From Candidatus Babelota bacterium (GTDB lineage Bacteria > Babelota > Babeliae > Babelales > Babelaceae), in the NCBI GenBank assembly GCA_023379005.1, contig JAMCTG010000004.1, forward strand, positions 1-64,000: a stretch of DNA of 64,000 nt, given 5' to 3'. Within the stretch, counting starts at the first letter, position 1; each line of letters starts with the position of its first letter. This document shows positions 24,721 to 33,854 of this stretch, in pieces. The notes under the pieces are model-generated. The model made no database searches, had not been told where the DNA came from, and worked only from the letters and a program-made list of their open reading frames with translations. The position numbers and the translations under genes were made by a program.

Positions 24721-25020
24721 ATGAGTAACGGTAATAATAACAATAATAATAATGGCAAGAATGGAAAATTCCAACAACAACAAGGTGGTGGCTATCAAAA
24801 ACAAGGCCAACAACAGCAAAATGGTAAATTAGGCCAAGAACAAAGTAAACAACAATATCAACAAAAACAAGGTCAACAGCAAAAACAGGCTGGTCAGCAA
24901 GGTCAACAACAACAAAGTAAATATTTTGGTCAACAAGGCCAGCAAAAACAAGCACAACAAGGTCAAAAACAAGAACAAGGTAAACAATTTGGCCAACCGT
25001 CAAAAGAAAGAAATGAGTAA
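24721..25020 (+). CDS. Gln/Asn/Gly-rich prion-like low-complexity protein
   Basis: 99 residues from the ATG after AAAAAAGGAGAAGTA. An Asn tract (seven Asn after MSNG), then Gly-Gln repeats such as GQQGQQQQSKYFGQQGQQKQ make up the rest; it ends QPSKERNE like its small neighbours. Nearly all residues are Q, N, G or K with a few Tyr/Phe, the composition of prion-like, phase-separating sequences. No fold is expected. It lies last in the small-gene run next to a Lys-rich peptide. The CAA-rich coding strand makes chance open frames a concern, but the ribosome site supports it. Confidence 0.7.
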   Translation: MSNGNNNNNNNGKNGKFQQQQGGGYQKQGQQQQNGKLGQEQSKQQYQQKQGQQQKQAGQQGQQQQSKYFGQQGQQKQAQQGQKQEQGKQFGQPSKERNE

Positions 25021-25030
25021 TTATTTATAA

Positions 25031-25657
25031 TTATTCTTTTATAAATAATACATCGCCCCAGTCATTATGATGAAAGTCTTCTAATAAAATTTTATATCCT
25101 TGGTCTCTAAACCAAGATTTAATTTCATCATAAGCTGGGGCATATTTAAATCGTTCGCATAAATTAACTTCAATTTGAATGAGCTTAAAACTTTTCAAAA
25201 TATTATTAGACGCTTTTAAAACTTTTAATTCTGCTCCCTGCATATCAAGCCATGCAAAATCTATTTTTTCAATCTGAAATTCTTTAGCCCAATCATCTAA
25301 AGTTAAAGTTTTCACATAAATTTTTTTGAAATTTAATCCAGGTCGTTTAATTTTTATCTCATAAGGTTCAAATAATGATCCTACTGCATCACACTCCAGG
25401 CAATCATAAAAAATCTCTTGCCCCGATTTATTACTAAGCGCATAATTTGAAATAATAATATTCGAATAATTTAATGTATTTTCGTGTAATTTCTTATACA
25501 ATTTTTCCACTGGCTCAAATGCATAAATTTTCCCTTGTGGCCAGAGTTTTGCCATTTCAACTGTATCTCTGCCTTTATGAGCCCCAGCTTCAAGAATAAT
25601 TGGATTTTCGGGTAAGAATTGTTTTATAAATTCTTTAGTAATTTTTCGTTGGTACAT
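25031..25657 (-). CDS. FkbM family methyltransferase
   Basis: 208 residues. SAM-binding motif IILEAGAHKGRDTVEMAKLWP, then IYAFEPVEKLYKKL, and the FkbM-typical IDFAWLDMQGAELKVLKASN with the catalytic-region Asp/Glu. Members methylate small molecules or sugars, often on surface polysaccharides or secondary metabolites. It is 3 bases from the xer gene on the same strand. Substrate unknown. Confidence 0.88.
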   Translation of the reverse strand: MYQRKITKEFIKQFLPENPIILEAGAHKGRDTVEMAKLWPQGKIYAFEPVEKLYKKLHENTLNYSNIIISNYALSNKSGQEIFYDCLECDAVGSLFEPYEIKIKRPGLNFKKIYVKTLTLDDWAKEFQIEKIDFAWLDMQGAELKVLKASNNILKSFKLIQIEVNLCERFKYAPAYDEIKSWFRDQGYKILLEDFHHNDWGDVLFIKE

Positions 25658-25660
25658 ATA

Positions 25661-26557
25661 TTATTTTAATAGGTCGTCAATTTTCTTTTCTGGTGCTTGT
25701 TTGATTCTATCTATATTATGAGCATATATCATTGTCGTATTTATGTCAGCATGTCTTGCCATTGTTTTTGCTTCTTGCACTGTTGCACCAGCCATTAAAC
25801 TGAATGTTATTGCAGTATGTCTAAGGCTATGTGCAGTTAGTCTTGAATCATCTAAACCAATATCTCTAAACCTGTTTTTTACAATTCTAGAAATGGAACG
25901 AGTTGTTAATCGTTTACCATGATTTTTTGTGCTGACAGAGACAAATAATGGATCTTGATCTTTTACCTTGACTCTTGCTTTTAAATATTCACGAATTGGG
26001 TTTAAGGCACTTTCTGTCAAAATTACCATATCATCTTTACTATCTCGCCCTTTACCTTGAATCATTAGTACTGGCATTCCGGATTGTGTACACAAATCTT
26101 CTTTATTAGCTCTAATGATTTCGATAGTTCTTAAACCAGTTCTGACCATTAAATTTAGCATCGCATAATCTCTTTTGCCAGCTAAAGTTAACTTATCAAT
26201 AGAATCCAACAATTTTTTCACTTGCTCCAAGGTCAAAACATCTTTTTTAAACCCTTTTTTTCTTTTTGGTCCCTTGATACCTTTTGCGATATTAAAACAA
26301 ATTTTTTCAGATTCTAACCAATCGAAAAGTCTTCGAATAGCGGTTAAATATCCCGCAATTGTAAGAGGTGTTAAATTTTTTTCATCCCTTAAATATTCTT
26401 TATAAGCAATCATGTCTTCTTTTGCCAAGCTTATAATATTGCATTTTTTGTACCAGACAAGAAATTCTTTAATCTGCCTCTGATATGTTTGTTTTGAAGA
26501 TGCTCTAATATCAAGCGAGCGCAGAAAAGTGTGGATATATGTTTCTAAATTTTCCAT
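25661..26557 (-). CDS. xerC: Tyrosine recombinase XerC/XerD
   Basis: 298 residues from the ATG at 26557, which follows GGGGAAAGTA; an ATG four codons earlier is possible. N-terminal SAM-like domain, then the catalytic residues: Arg in VRTGLRTIEI, HxxR in LTAHSLRHTAITF, His and Tyr in ARHADINTTMIYAHN. The length equals that of XerC/XerD. It most likely resolves chromosome dimers at dif, with FtsK present in this window. No att sites or phage genes lie nearby, so it is treated as the housekeeping enzyme; XerC versus XerD cannot be told apart by eye. Confidence 0.88.
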   Translation of the reverse strand: MENLETYIHTFLRSLDIRASSKQTYQRQIKEFLVWYKKCNIISLAKEDMIAYKEYLRDEKNLTPLTIAGYLTAIRRLFDWLESEKICFNIAKGIKGPKRKKGFKKDVLTLEQVKKLLDSIDKLTLAGKRDYAMLNLMVRTGLRTIEIIRANKEDLCTQSGMPVLMIQGKGRDSKDDMVILTESALNPIREYLKARVKVKDQDPLFVSVSTKNHGKRLTTRSISRIVKNRFRDIGLDDSRLTAHSLRHTAITFSLMAGATVQEAKTMARHADINTTMIYAHNIDRIKQAPEKKIDDLLK

Positions 26558-26673
26558 TACTTTCCCCATTTTTTTATCAATAATTATAATAACAAAGCAC
26601 AGCCCTTTTGACTATATTACGAATTAGATTAAAATATGTGCATTATATAAATAATTATTTATTGGCAAAAATT

Positions 26674-28287
26674 ATGAAATTACATTATTTTTTTCTCCTG
26701 TTTTCACTATTTGTAACTAATTTTAGTTTTGCAATGGAATCGGGACCCATGCCAGATGGTAAACAAGAATTGACAGAAACGAGAATTTCAGAAAACATTC
26801 CGCTAGCTGATATTTCATCAGAATTAAGACATTTCAAAAAAGAAATTGATCGGGTAAAGAATGATCCTACACATTTTTATAGCCATTTACAAAGAAAGTT
26901 AATTAATGAGAAAGAATATTCAAAATATTCAGATATAATCATAAGTATGATTTATCAATACATTTCCGGAAAAAAAGATAAAAAATGGTATACGAAATTA
27001 GTTCATTATCTTCGATTGGATGAATTTTTTTCAATCCATTTCAATGAATTTAAAGTCTGTGATGAATTACATGATGAAAAAAGTACAAAACTTCATATAG
27101 CTGTTCATCTTAATGCAGTTGATTGGATTAAAAAAAATTTAAAAAGTTATTATGTCAAGTTTGATAAAAATTGGTCTGAAAGAAACGCAGAACATTATTT
27201 ACCAGAAATAGACTCAAAAGACAAAAATCAAAATACGCCATTACTTCTTGCGATTAAAAATAAAAATCTAAATTTAGTTGATATTCTTTTGCAATATTCT
27301 AACATTATGGAAGTTGGATGTTTTAAAGAATATTTTACAGATTTAATGAATTCCAATGATAAAAAAGCCGTTATTACTTCGATAGAAGCTTTCTTTAATA
27401 CCACACCTGAGATAGCTAAACTTATTGTTGATGAGCTAGAAAGACGAAAAATAACAGAATTACCCACAGAAATGTCGGATGCTATTATTAATGCTTTATT
27501 AGATGATGCTGAGGCAAATCAGTCCGGCGAAATTATTCAAATATATGATAGTGCTACTGAAAATCTATTGAGCCATAAAAATTATAAATTTGATTCAAAC
27601 CATGTTCCTCAAAATGCTATTATTGATGAAGATGTTATAATTTCATCAATACATGCTAGATTAAAAAATCCAAAAATAGCGCATGAAAATGTTGATAAAA
27701 AGATAACAAAATTGCATGTTGCAATATATTTAAAAAATATGATCTGGATTAAAAAAAATATTAATAATATTTCAGTAGACGATATTCTTGCAGAAGATGG
27801 AAAACAAAATATACCAATAATAATGGCAATACAATGTAAAAATGTTCAATTATTTGTACTTCTATTACATAGATTAAAAGCGATAGTTAATATGATTGAT
27901 TCTGAAATTTTCGAAAAACAATTAGTTCTTATTTTTACTTATGCTGTAAGTTTAAATGCATATGCCATCATTGAATATTTGATAAATCAAAAGTTAATTA
28001 CAAATGTTGATGTTCAAGATCCAGATGGTGAAACCGCATTAATTATTGCAGCAAGAAAATTAAAGGATTCACGAGGAGCAGATGAAAAAACAAAAAAAAT
28101 TATTGAATTATTGCGCAAAAATGGGGCTAATTGTGCAAGAAAGAATAATAAAGGTGAATGCGCATTTGAATTAGCTCATGCATATTATCCTGAATATTTA
28201 CCCAATGATGAAACTGTAGACATAAATTCATTATCAGTCGATGCAAGATTAGACTTTTTGAAAAGATTATTTGGATTCAAAAAGTAA
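26674..28287 (+). CDS. Large secreted ankyrin-like protein
   Basis: 537 residues from the ATG at 26674. Signal peptide HYFFLLFSLFVTNFSFA. Two related halves: KSTKLHIAVHLNAVDWIKKN near residue 125 and KKITKLHVAIYLKNMIWIKKN near 345, each followed by ankyrin repeats (TPLLLAIKNKNLNLVDILLQY; ETALIIAARKLKD; KKIIELLRKNGANCARKNNKG). The internal repeat suggests duplication of an about 220-residue unit. It ends RLFGFKK, without CaaX. Divergent from xer. Confidence 0.78.
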   Translation: MKLHYFFLLFSLFVTNFSFAMESGPMPDGKQELTETRISENIPLADISSELRHFKKEIDRVKNDPTHFYSHLQRKLINEKEYSKYSDIIISMIYQYISGKKDKKWYTKLVHYLRLDEFFSIHFNEFKVCDELHDEKSTKLHIAVHLNAVDWIKKNLKSYYVKFDKNWSERNAEHYLPEIDSKDKNQNTPLLLAIKNKNLNLVDILLQYSNIMEVGCFKEYFTDLMNSNDKKAVITSIEAFFNTTPEIAKLIVDELERRKITELPTEMSDAIINALLDDAEANQSGEIIQIYDSATENLLSHKNYKFDSNHVPQNAIIDEDVIISSIHARLKNPKIAHENVDKKITKLHVAIYLKNMIWIKKNINNISVDDILAEDGKQNIPIIMAIQCKNVQLFVLLLHRLKAIVNMIDSEIFEKQLVLIFTYAVSLNAYAIIEYLINQKLITNVDVQDPDGETALIIAARKLKDSRGADEKTKKIIELLRKNGANCARKNNKGECAFELAHAYYPEYLPNDETVDINSLSVDARLDFLKRLFGFKK

Positions 28288-28307
28288 GTCCAAAGCAATA
28301 CTTTTAA

Positions 28308-29141
28308 TTATTCTTCATGCTCGCCTGAATATTTCAGTTCATTATCTACTACAAAAATACGTTCGATTGATTCGGCTTTTCCTGAATTTGCGTCAATAGT
28401 GATGCTCACTCCACATAATAAATATGGGCCTTCGGTTTCAACTTCAAATTTTTGAGGCATCTGGGTAATCATATGGTTAATTATCGGGTCTTTTTTCATC
28501 CCAATCATAGAATAATAAGAGCCTGCCATCCCAAGATCTGTAATATATGCTGTGCCGCCTGGTAAAATTCTTTCATCAGCAGTTTGAACATGCGTATGAG
28601 TTCCAACCACGGCACTAACTTTACCGTCAAGATAAAAACCTATGCCATGTTTTTCTGATGTTGTTTCGGCATGAAAATCAACCAAAATAATGTTAGTTTT
28701 AGATTTTAAAAATGTAAGTTGAGAATCTGCGGTTTTAAATGGACAAGAAAGAAGCTCTCGCATAAATACTCTGCCTTGTATATTCATCACTGCAACTGTA
28801 TAACCTTTAACTTGAAAAAAAGTTATCCCACTGCCTGGGCATTCGGAAGGAAAATTTGCAGGACGTAAAAGATCTTTATTTTGGCCAAAGTAATTATAAA
28901 TTTCTCTTTTTTGCCAAATATGATTTCCTGAAGTTACAACATCAACACCAATGTGTCGATAAAACTTCATTATTCGAGATGTTATACCTTTGCCTTCTGC
29001 GCTGTTTTCTCCATTTACTATTACAGCATCGGCCTTATATTTTTCTTTTAAATGTGGAAGATGTTTTTGTAGAACCATTCTACCAACGCCACCAACAACA
29101 TCTCCAAACATTAATATTCTAATTTTGTCCTTATTTTGCAT
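28308..29141 (-). CDS. ymdB: YmdB-family metallophosphoesterase
   Basis: 277 residues from the ATG at 29141, overlapping rny by 11 bases; a TTG two codons earlier is an alternative. Motifs LMFGDVVGGVGRMVL, VNGENSAEGKGIT, VVTSGNHIWQK, DFHAETTSEK and VGTHTHVQTADE bind the two metals. Members hydrolyse 2',3'-cyclic nucleotides. The rny-ymdB order is the same as in Bacillus, where the two are linked in RNA metabolism. Confidence 0.95.
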   Translation of the reverse strand: MQNKDKIRILMFGDVVGGVGRMVLQKHLPHLKEKYKADAVIVNGENSAEGKGITSRIMKFYRHIGVDVVTSGNHIWQKREIYNYFGQNKDLLRPANFPSECPGSGITFFQVKGYTVAVMNIQGRVFMRELLSCPFKTADSQLTFLKSKTNIILVDFHAETTSEKHGIGFYLDGKVSAVVGTHTHVQTADERILPGGTAYITDLGMAGSYYSMIGMKKDPIINHMITQMPQKFEVETEGPYLLCGVSITIDANSGKAESIERIFVVDNELKYSGEHEE

Positions 29142-30684
29142 ATTCAATTGATCGCTTTTCTCTAATTACATTTATTTTAATTTGACCAGGGAAATTCATG
29201 TCTACTTCGACCTTTCTTGCAATTTCACGAGCAAGAGACATTGCTGCTTCATCATTTAATAGATCTTCTTCTACTATTATTCTAACTTCTCTGCCAGCTT
29301 GTAGAGCATATGCTTTTTTAATGCCGCCAAATGAATATGCAATTTCTTCCAATTTTTCTAGTCTTTTAATATAAGTTGATAAAGTTTCTCTTCTAGCGCC
29401 TGGTCTGCATGCTGAAATTGTATCAGCAATCATAACTATTGGACTGTAAATAGAAGTAAAAGGAATTTCTTCATGATGCGCACCAATAGCATTAACAACT
29501 GCCAAATCTTCACCGCAACGTTTTGCAATATCTGCCCCAATTAATGCGTGAGGTCCTTCGACTTCTGCAGAAACAGCTTTACCTATATCGTGTAACAAGC
29601 CACCTCTCAATGCAATTTCAGGATTTGGCAATCCAAGTTCTTCAGCAATCATTCTTGCAAATAAAGCAACTTCAACACTATGTGTCAAAACATTTTGTGA
29701 AAAACTAGTTCTAAAATGTAGTTTGCCCAATAAATTAATTATTTCGGGTTTAATATTTTGCAAATTAAATTTTAAAACAACCTCTTTTCCATGTTCTTCG
29801 ATTATCTCTTCAATTTCTTTTTCACATTGATGAACGGTTTCCTCAATCCTTGTAGGATTAATTCTTCCATCGACGATTAATTTTTCTAAGGTTCTACGAG
29901 CAACTTCTCTACGAATAGGATTAAATCCGGAAATTGTAATAACTTCAGGCGTATCCCCAATTACAAATTCCATCCCAGTCGCCAATTCTAATGATTTTAT
30001 ATTTCTTCCTTCTTTTCCGATAATTCTTCCCTTCATTTCATCATTAGGCAAATGAACAACCCCGGAAGAAACCGGAGAAACTTGGTCAGCAGTATAACGT
30101 TGCATAGCGTTTACAATAATATCAATAGCTTGCTCTTTTGCATGAGTACGTGCTTCATCTTCAAGTTTTTGAATATATTTTTCATTAGCAAGACGTACTT
30201 CAGACTCTATCATATTAAATAAAGTCTTTTTCGCATCCTCTCTATTCATTTGACTAATATTTTCAAGCTTAGATAAAAGTTCTTCATAAATAGTTTTTAA
30301 CTTTTGTTCATTTACTCTCAAAAGATCTGTTGTTCTAGATATTTGACGTTCTTTTTGTTGCAATTCTTTATGCAGCTCTTCAAGTCTTAATTCTTTTTTT
30401 TCAATCGAATCGTACTTTGCATTAATTTTTGATTGAAATCGTTCAAGCTCAGATTTTTCACGTTTTATATCTAGATCGCATTCAATTCTTTTTTTATAAA
30501 TTTCATCTTTTAATTTTAAAAGATGGTCTTTCTTTTCATTTTCAATATCTCTTTTTGCAGATTCCCATTTACCTTTTGTTTCATTTAAAAATTTATGAGC
30601 CTGCTTATTTTTATTTAATGCAAATGCAAAAAACAAAATATTGATTAATAAAAAAACTATTCCTATTGCCACTAACGTTACCAT
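29131..30684 (-). CDS. rny: Ribonuclease Y
   Basis: 517 residues, usual length. One N-terminal membrane helix (about 3-22), a long coiled coil to about 190, a KH RNA-binding domain (MKGRIIGKEGRNIKSLELATG) and an HD domain with GLLHDIGKAV and IGAHHEE. Membrane-tethered endonuclease that initiates mRNA decay. A ribosome site AGGAG lies 9 bases before the ATG. RNase Y replaces RNase E in many bacteria. Confidence 0.96.
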   Translation of the reverse strand: MVTLVAIGIVFLLINILFFAFALNKNKQAHKFLNETKGKWESAKRDIENEKKDHLLKLKDEIYKKRIECDLDIKREKSELERFQSKINAKYDSIEKKELRLEELHKELQQKERQISRTTDLLRVNEQKLKTIYEELLSKLENISQMNREDAKKTLFNMIESEVRLANEKYIQKLEDEARTHAKEQAIDIIVNAMQRYTADQVSPVSSGVVHLPNDEMKGRIIGKEGRNIKSLELATGMEFVIGDTPEVITISGFNPIRREVARRTLEKLIVDGRINPTRIEETVHQCEKEIEEIIEEHGKEVVLKFNLQNIKPEIINLLGKLHFRTSFSQNVLTHSVEVALFARMIAEELGLPNPEIALRGGLLHDIGKAVSAEVEGPHALIGADIAKRCGEDLAVVNAIGAHHEEIPFTSIYSPIVMIADTISACRPGARRETLSTYIKRLEKLEEIAYSFGGIKKAYALQAGREVRIIVEEDLLNDEAAMSLAREIARKVEVDMNFPGQIKINVIREKRSIEYAK

Positions 30685-30940
30685 ATTTCTATTTCTCCTG
30701 AAAAATCAAAGTACCCATTCCGGACACGTGATCTCAAGCTGCCAGCTTTCGCTTTGCCAGCCATAGAACAAGTCGACGGGTTATTATTTTTCATCGCCAT
30801 GTTATTACTAACTTTTGTGGGCGATGAAGAATAAAAAAGATGTTAAAATAATTATATTAATATAGTATACACTATATTATATTTTTCGGGGATAAAAATT
30901 TTTCTGGACTTGCTTCTTTTCTATTTGAAATTCTTTGGCT
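30685..30940 (-). other. Structured rny leader with GC-rich repeat and promoter palindrome
   Basis: On the minus strand: an inverted repeat AATATAGT-ATAC-ACTATATT (30859-30878, plus-strand reading), then a 9-bp hairpin TTCATCGCC ... GGCGATGAA (30790-30828 region), then a GC-rich repeat containing CTTGTTCTATGGCTGG (30757-30772), of which 15 of 16 bases recur at 48220-48235. The position just after zapA is where many bacteria encode 6S RNA, but I could not fold a convincing 6S here. Confidence 0.45.
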
Positions 30941-31213
30941 CTAAATTTGATGATTAATTAAATCAAGAAGCCTTTGATGGGCATCCAGAATCTTTAAATT
31001 TTCTTCTTCTTGAGATATTAATTTCGAAGCCAAATTAATCGCAACCAATGTTAAAAGGCTTTTCGGATCATTACTTTGGATAGATTTTGATGTATCTTTG
31101 AGTAAATTGTCTACTATTGTTGCGGCCTTTTGCAAAGTTTCATGGTTTTCATCACTTATTAAAGTATAAGAAGATCCAAAAATGGATACTTTTACTTTTT
31201 TTAAGTTATTCAT
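30941..31213 (-). CDS. zapA: Cell division protein ZapA
   Basis: 90 residues, normal for ZapA. It opens KVKVSIFGSSYTLISDENHETLQKAATIVDNLL, the beta-beta-alpha globular head, followed by LTLVAINLASKLISQEEEN and a coiled-coil tail. ZapA bundles FtsZ filaments at mid-cell. Its ATG overlaps the stop (ATGA) of the coiled-coil gene upstream, so the two are coupled. Confidence 0.85.
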   Translation of the reverse strand: MNNLKKVKVSIFGSSYTLISDENHETLQKAATIVDNLLKDTSKSIQSNDPKSLLTLVAINLASKLISQEEENLKILDAHQRLLDLINHQI

Positions 31214-31464
31214 TTTACTTGCTCTTTTTCAACTAAAGAATCGATACTTCTAATTAAATCATCTACAACTAATTTGGTAAGTTCACGTTCTTTGTGCAAC
31301 TCATCCATATTATGACAATCTTTAAGAAGATTGCCCTTCATAGCCTCAATCTGACTTACAAGATGACAATTTTCATTAGTTAAACGTTCATTATCTTCTT
31401 TTAATTTTTTGACAGTTAAAAGTAAAGTATGAATTTTACTTTCAAGGATTTGCAACATATCCAT
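31210..31464 (-). CDS. Short coiled-coil protein upstream of zapA (ZapB-like)
   Basis: 84 residues from the ATG at 31464, with AAGGGGAGC as ribosome site. The sequence (ESKIHTLLLTVKKLKEDNER and onward) is a nearly continuous heptad coiled coil. Translational coupling to zapA and this build suggest a ZapB-like division factor. That is inference from context; coiled coils alone are not diagnostic. Confidence 0.7.
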   Translation of the reverse strand: MDMLQILESKIHTLLLTVKKLKEDNERLTNENCHLVSQIEAMKGNLLKDCHNMDELHKERELTKLVVDDLIRSIDSLVEKEQVK

Positions 31465-31558
31465 TTTTAAGCTCCCCTTTAATACTAATTTCAGCTTGAG
31501 TTTATTGAGTAGCTGTTGCAAATGTCAAGAATTTGAAAATGAAAAAAATTAGCAACAA

Positions 31559-31592
31559 AAAAGCGACAACTTTTTTTTATGCTGTCGCTTTT
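31559..31592 (-). terminator. Rho-independent terminator after rplT
   Basis: On the minus strand a 10-bp stem AAAAGCGACA / TGTCGCTTTT with a 14-base loop, followed by a T-run. It separates the infC-rpmI-rplT operon from the zapA pair. Confidence 0.85.
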
Positions 31593-31610
31593 AAAAAATT
31601 ATCAGCAAAT

Positions 31611-31961
31611 TTACTTGCTTGAAGCAGCTTGAACAATCTTTGTAAAAACTGATGGATCATAAATAGCAATTTGGCTTAACATTTTTCTGTTTAATCCAAC
31701 ATTTGCTTTCTTTAATCCATGAATAAGAAGATTATATTTTGTGCTGTTTGCTTCTGCTGCAGCTTTAATACGTGTTATAAATAAACCTCTATAATCACGT
31801 TTTTTAAGTTTGCGACCATGAAATGAAAATGCCATTGCTCTTAAAAGAGTTTCTTTGGCACGTTTAAAAATATTTTTTCTTTGTCCCCAAAAACCTTTAG
31901 CAGCTTTTAGAACTTTTTTATGGCGTCTTTTTGTGACTATACCGCGTTTTACTCTTGTCAT
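31611..31961 (-). CDS. rplT: 50S ribosomal protein L20
   Basis: 116 residues. MTRVKRGIVTKRRHKKVLKAAKGFWGQRKN is the invariant L20 start, and the C-terminal globular domain contains LIHGLKKANVGLNRKMLSQIA. An early assembly protein of the large subunit. Last gene of infC-rpmI-rplT. Confidence 0.98.
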   Translation of the reverse strand: MTRVKRGIVTKRRHKKVLKAAKGFWGQRKNIFKRAKETLLRAMAFSFHGRKLKKRDYRGLFITRIKAAAEANSTKYNLLIHGLKKANVGLNRKMLSQIAIYDPSVFTKIVQAASSK

Positions 31962-31981
31962 ATTTTATCCCTAATCTAATT

Positions 31982-32176
31982 TTAATATGGCAATAATGGA
32001 GCTACATGCCCAATATCACACGGATTTATATACATAGGCTTGCGCAAACCTCTTTTTCTTTTCGCAGACTTCTTTGATAATAAGTGTCTACGAAACGGTC
32101 TGGATGCCTTTATAAGTCCGCTTTTTAATTTTTTAAATCTTTTCTTTGACCCTGAATGTGTTTTTACTTTTGGCAT
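31982..32176 (-). CDS. rpmI: 50S ribosomal protein L35
   Basis: 64 residues, usual size. MPKVKTHSGSKKRFKKLKSG and RPFRRHLLSKKSAKRKRGLR are typical of L35. Middle gene of the conserved infC-rpmI-rplT operon. Confidence 0.98.
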   Translation of the reverse strand: MPKVKTHSGSKKRFKKLKSGLIKASRPFRRHLLSKKSAKRKRGLRKPMYINPCDIGHVAPLLPY

Positions 32177-32187
32177 TTTATATCCCG

Positions 32188-32733
32188 TTATTTCTTCAAA
32201 TAATAAATTCTAGACCAAGATTGCGATGTTTTTGCATCTTTTTCTTGTGCAAGCTTGGTTAAATTTAAACCCGATTCTTCAAATGTTTTTGCAATTTTTT
32301 CAAAAATTTCAGTACCACGCTCTTCTAAACCAGTTGCTTCTCTTCCACGAAACATAAGCGTCACTTTTAGATGTTTACCATCTTTTAAAAATTGAATCGC
32401 CTGGTTCATTTTGGTTTGGTAATCATGCTCGCCAATTTTTGGACGAAGCTTAATTTCTTTAACCTGGATTACCTTTTGATGCTTTTTTGCTTCAGCCTGT
32501 TGTTTTTTCTTTGCATATAACATTTTACCAAAATCCATAATTTTGGCTACTGGCAATCCTTCATTTCCACTTTCAGCTAAAATTACAAGATCTAAATTTT
32601 CAGATTTTGCCATTTTTAAAGCCTGGTCTCGAATCATAATTCCTAGATTTCTGCCATCGTTGCTGATTACCTGAAGCTTATCATAGCGTATATCTTCATT
32701 GACCAAGGGAAGAGAATCATTTTTAGTTTTCAA
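32188..32733 (-). CDS. infC: Translation initiation factor IF-3
   Basis: 181 residues. N-terminal domain LPLVNEDIRYDKLQVISNDGRNLGIMIRDQAL, linker rich in Lys, C-terminal domain KVIQVKEIKLRPKIGEHDYQTKMNQ and LKVTLMFRGREATG. The start is TTG (32731-32733) with GAGGT 9 bases upstream. Rare start codons on infC are known from other bacteria, where IF-3 represses its own mRNA by rejecting non-AUG starts, so autoregulation is likely here. Confidence 0.97.
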   Translation of the reverse strand: MKTKNDSLPLVNEDIRYDKLQVISNDGRNLGIMIRDQALKMAKSENLDLVILAESGNEGLPVAKIMDFGKMLYAKKKQQAEAKKHQKVIQVKEIKLRPKIGEHDYQTKMNQAIQFLKDGKHLKVTLMFRGREATGLEERGTEIFEKIAKTFEESGLNLTKLAQEKDAKTSQSWSRIYYLKK

Positions 32734-32756
32734 TTGTAAAATACCTCGATTATTAA

Positions 32757-33833
32757 TTATTGTCCTTCAACGTTAATATTTTCCGGCAAATTTGGAACTT
32801 CTACAGCTGTAGATATATTGTCCATAACCTTATTGTACACTTTTTGAGCTAATTTTGAATCAGATTTTAGAGATTGTACCACCTGATCCCTACCCTGAGC
32901 TATTTTTTCACCTTCAAAGGCATACCATGAGCCAGATTGTATTATAACCTGAAAGTGCAATGCAGCATCTAAAAGATCCAATTCTTTACTGATTCCCTCA
33001 TTAAACATTAAGTCAACTAAAACTCGTTTAAATGGAGGAGCCATCTTATTTTTTGCAACTTTTATAGCAATCTTATTTCCAACATGATTGTCACCTTTTT
33101 TAAGACTTTCAACCCTACGAACTTCCAATCTTAATGAAGAATAAAACTTAAGCGCATTACCACCAGTTGTAACCTCTTTATTTCCAAAAGCCATTGCATT
33201 AATATTTTGGCGAATTTGGTTAATAAAAATTAAAACAGTCTTAGATTTATGCACAACCGGAGTTAATTTTCTCAATGCTTGAGACATTAATCTAGCCTGT
33301 AATCCCATATGCACATCTCCCATATCTCCTTCAAGCTCAGCTTTAGGAACAAGGGCTGCAACAGAGTCTATAACAATAATATCAACCGCTGCGGAACGAA
33401 TTAGCATTTCGGCAATATCTAAAGCTTGTTCGCCATAATCTGGCTGAGAAATAACAAGATCTTCAATTTTAATACCAAGCTTGGAAGCATATATAGGATC
33501 AAGAGCATGTTCGGCATCTATAAATGCACAAATACCACCCTTGCTTTGAGCTTGAGCTATAGCATGAAGAGCTAAAGTTGTTTTACCAGAACTTTCTGGA
33601 CCATAAATTTCAATAATTCTGCCTCTAGGCAAACCTTTTACCCCAATTGCATAATCGATCAAAATAGATCCTGTGGATATGGATTCAACCTGCATTGCTG
33701 CATATTGTTGACCAAGGACCATAATGGAACCTTTACCATATTGCTTATCAATTTGGGATAAAGTAGCTTCTAAAGCTTTTTTCTTTGAAGCTATTTCGCT
33801 GCTGATTGTTGCAGGCTTTATTTTTTCACTCAC
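32757..33833 (-). CDS. recA: Recombinase RecA
   Basis: 358 residues with a GTG start. [20 protein letters not shown] opens the conserved part; Walker A is [16 protein letters not shown] near residue 75; the L2 loop region reads [23 protein letters not shown]. It forms filaments on single-stranded DNA for recombination and SOS induction. Located 23 bases upstream of infC on the same strand, and 21 bases downstream of a PpiD-like gene. Confidence 0.98.
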   Translation of the reverse strand: MSEKIKPATISSEIASKKKALEATLSQIDKQYGKGSIMVLGQQYAAMQVESISTGSILIDYAIGVKGLPRGRIIEIYGPESSGKTTLALHAIAQAQSKGGICAFIDAEHALDPIYASKLGIKIEDLVISQPDYGEQALDIAEMLIRSAAVDIIVIDSVAALVPKAELEGDMGDVHMGLQARLMSQALRKLTPVVHKSKTVLIFINQIRQNINAMAFGNKEVTTGGNALKFYSSLRLEVRRVESLKKGDNHVGNKIAIKVAKNKMAPPFKRVLVDLMFNEGISKELDLLDAALHFQVIIQSGSWYAFEGEKIAQGRDQVVQSLKSDSKLAQKVYNKVMDNISTAVEVPNLPENINVEGQ

Positions 33834-33854
33834 TTGAAGTTCTTTCTTGATGTT

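Noticed and set aside
25661-26557. Tyrosine recombinase as a sign of an integrated phage or island
   Set aside because: The length and motifs match XerC/XerD, and no att repeats, phage genes or tRNA lie next to it.
30685-30940. Possible 6S RNA after zapA
   Set aside because: The position fits the proteobacterial order zapA-ssrS, but the sequence forms only short separate hairpins and a dispersed repeat, not one long rod with a central bubble.
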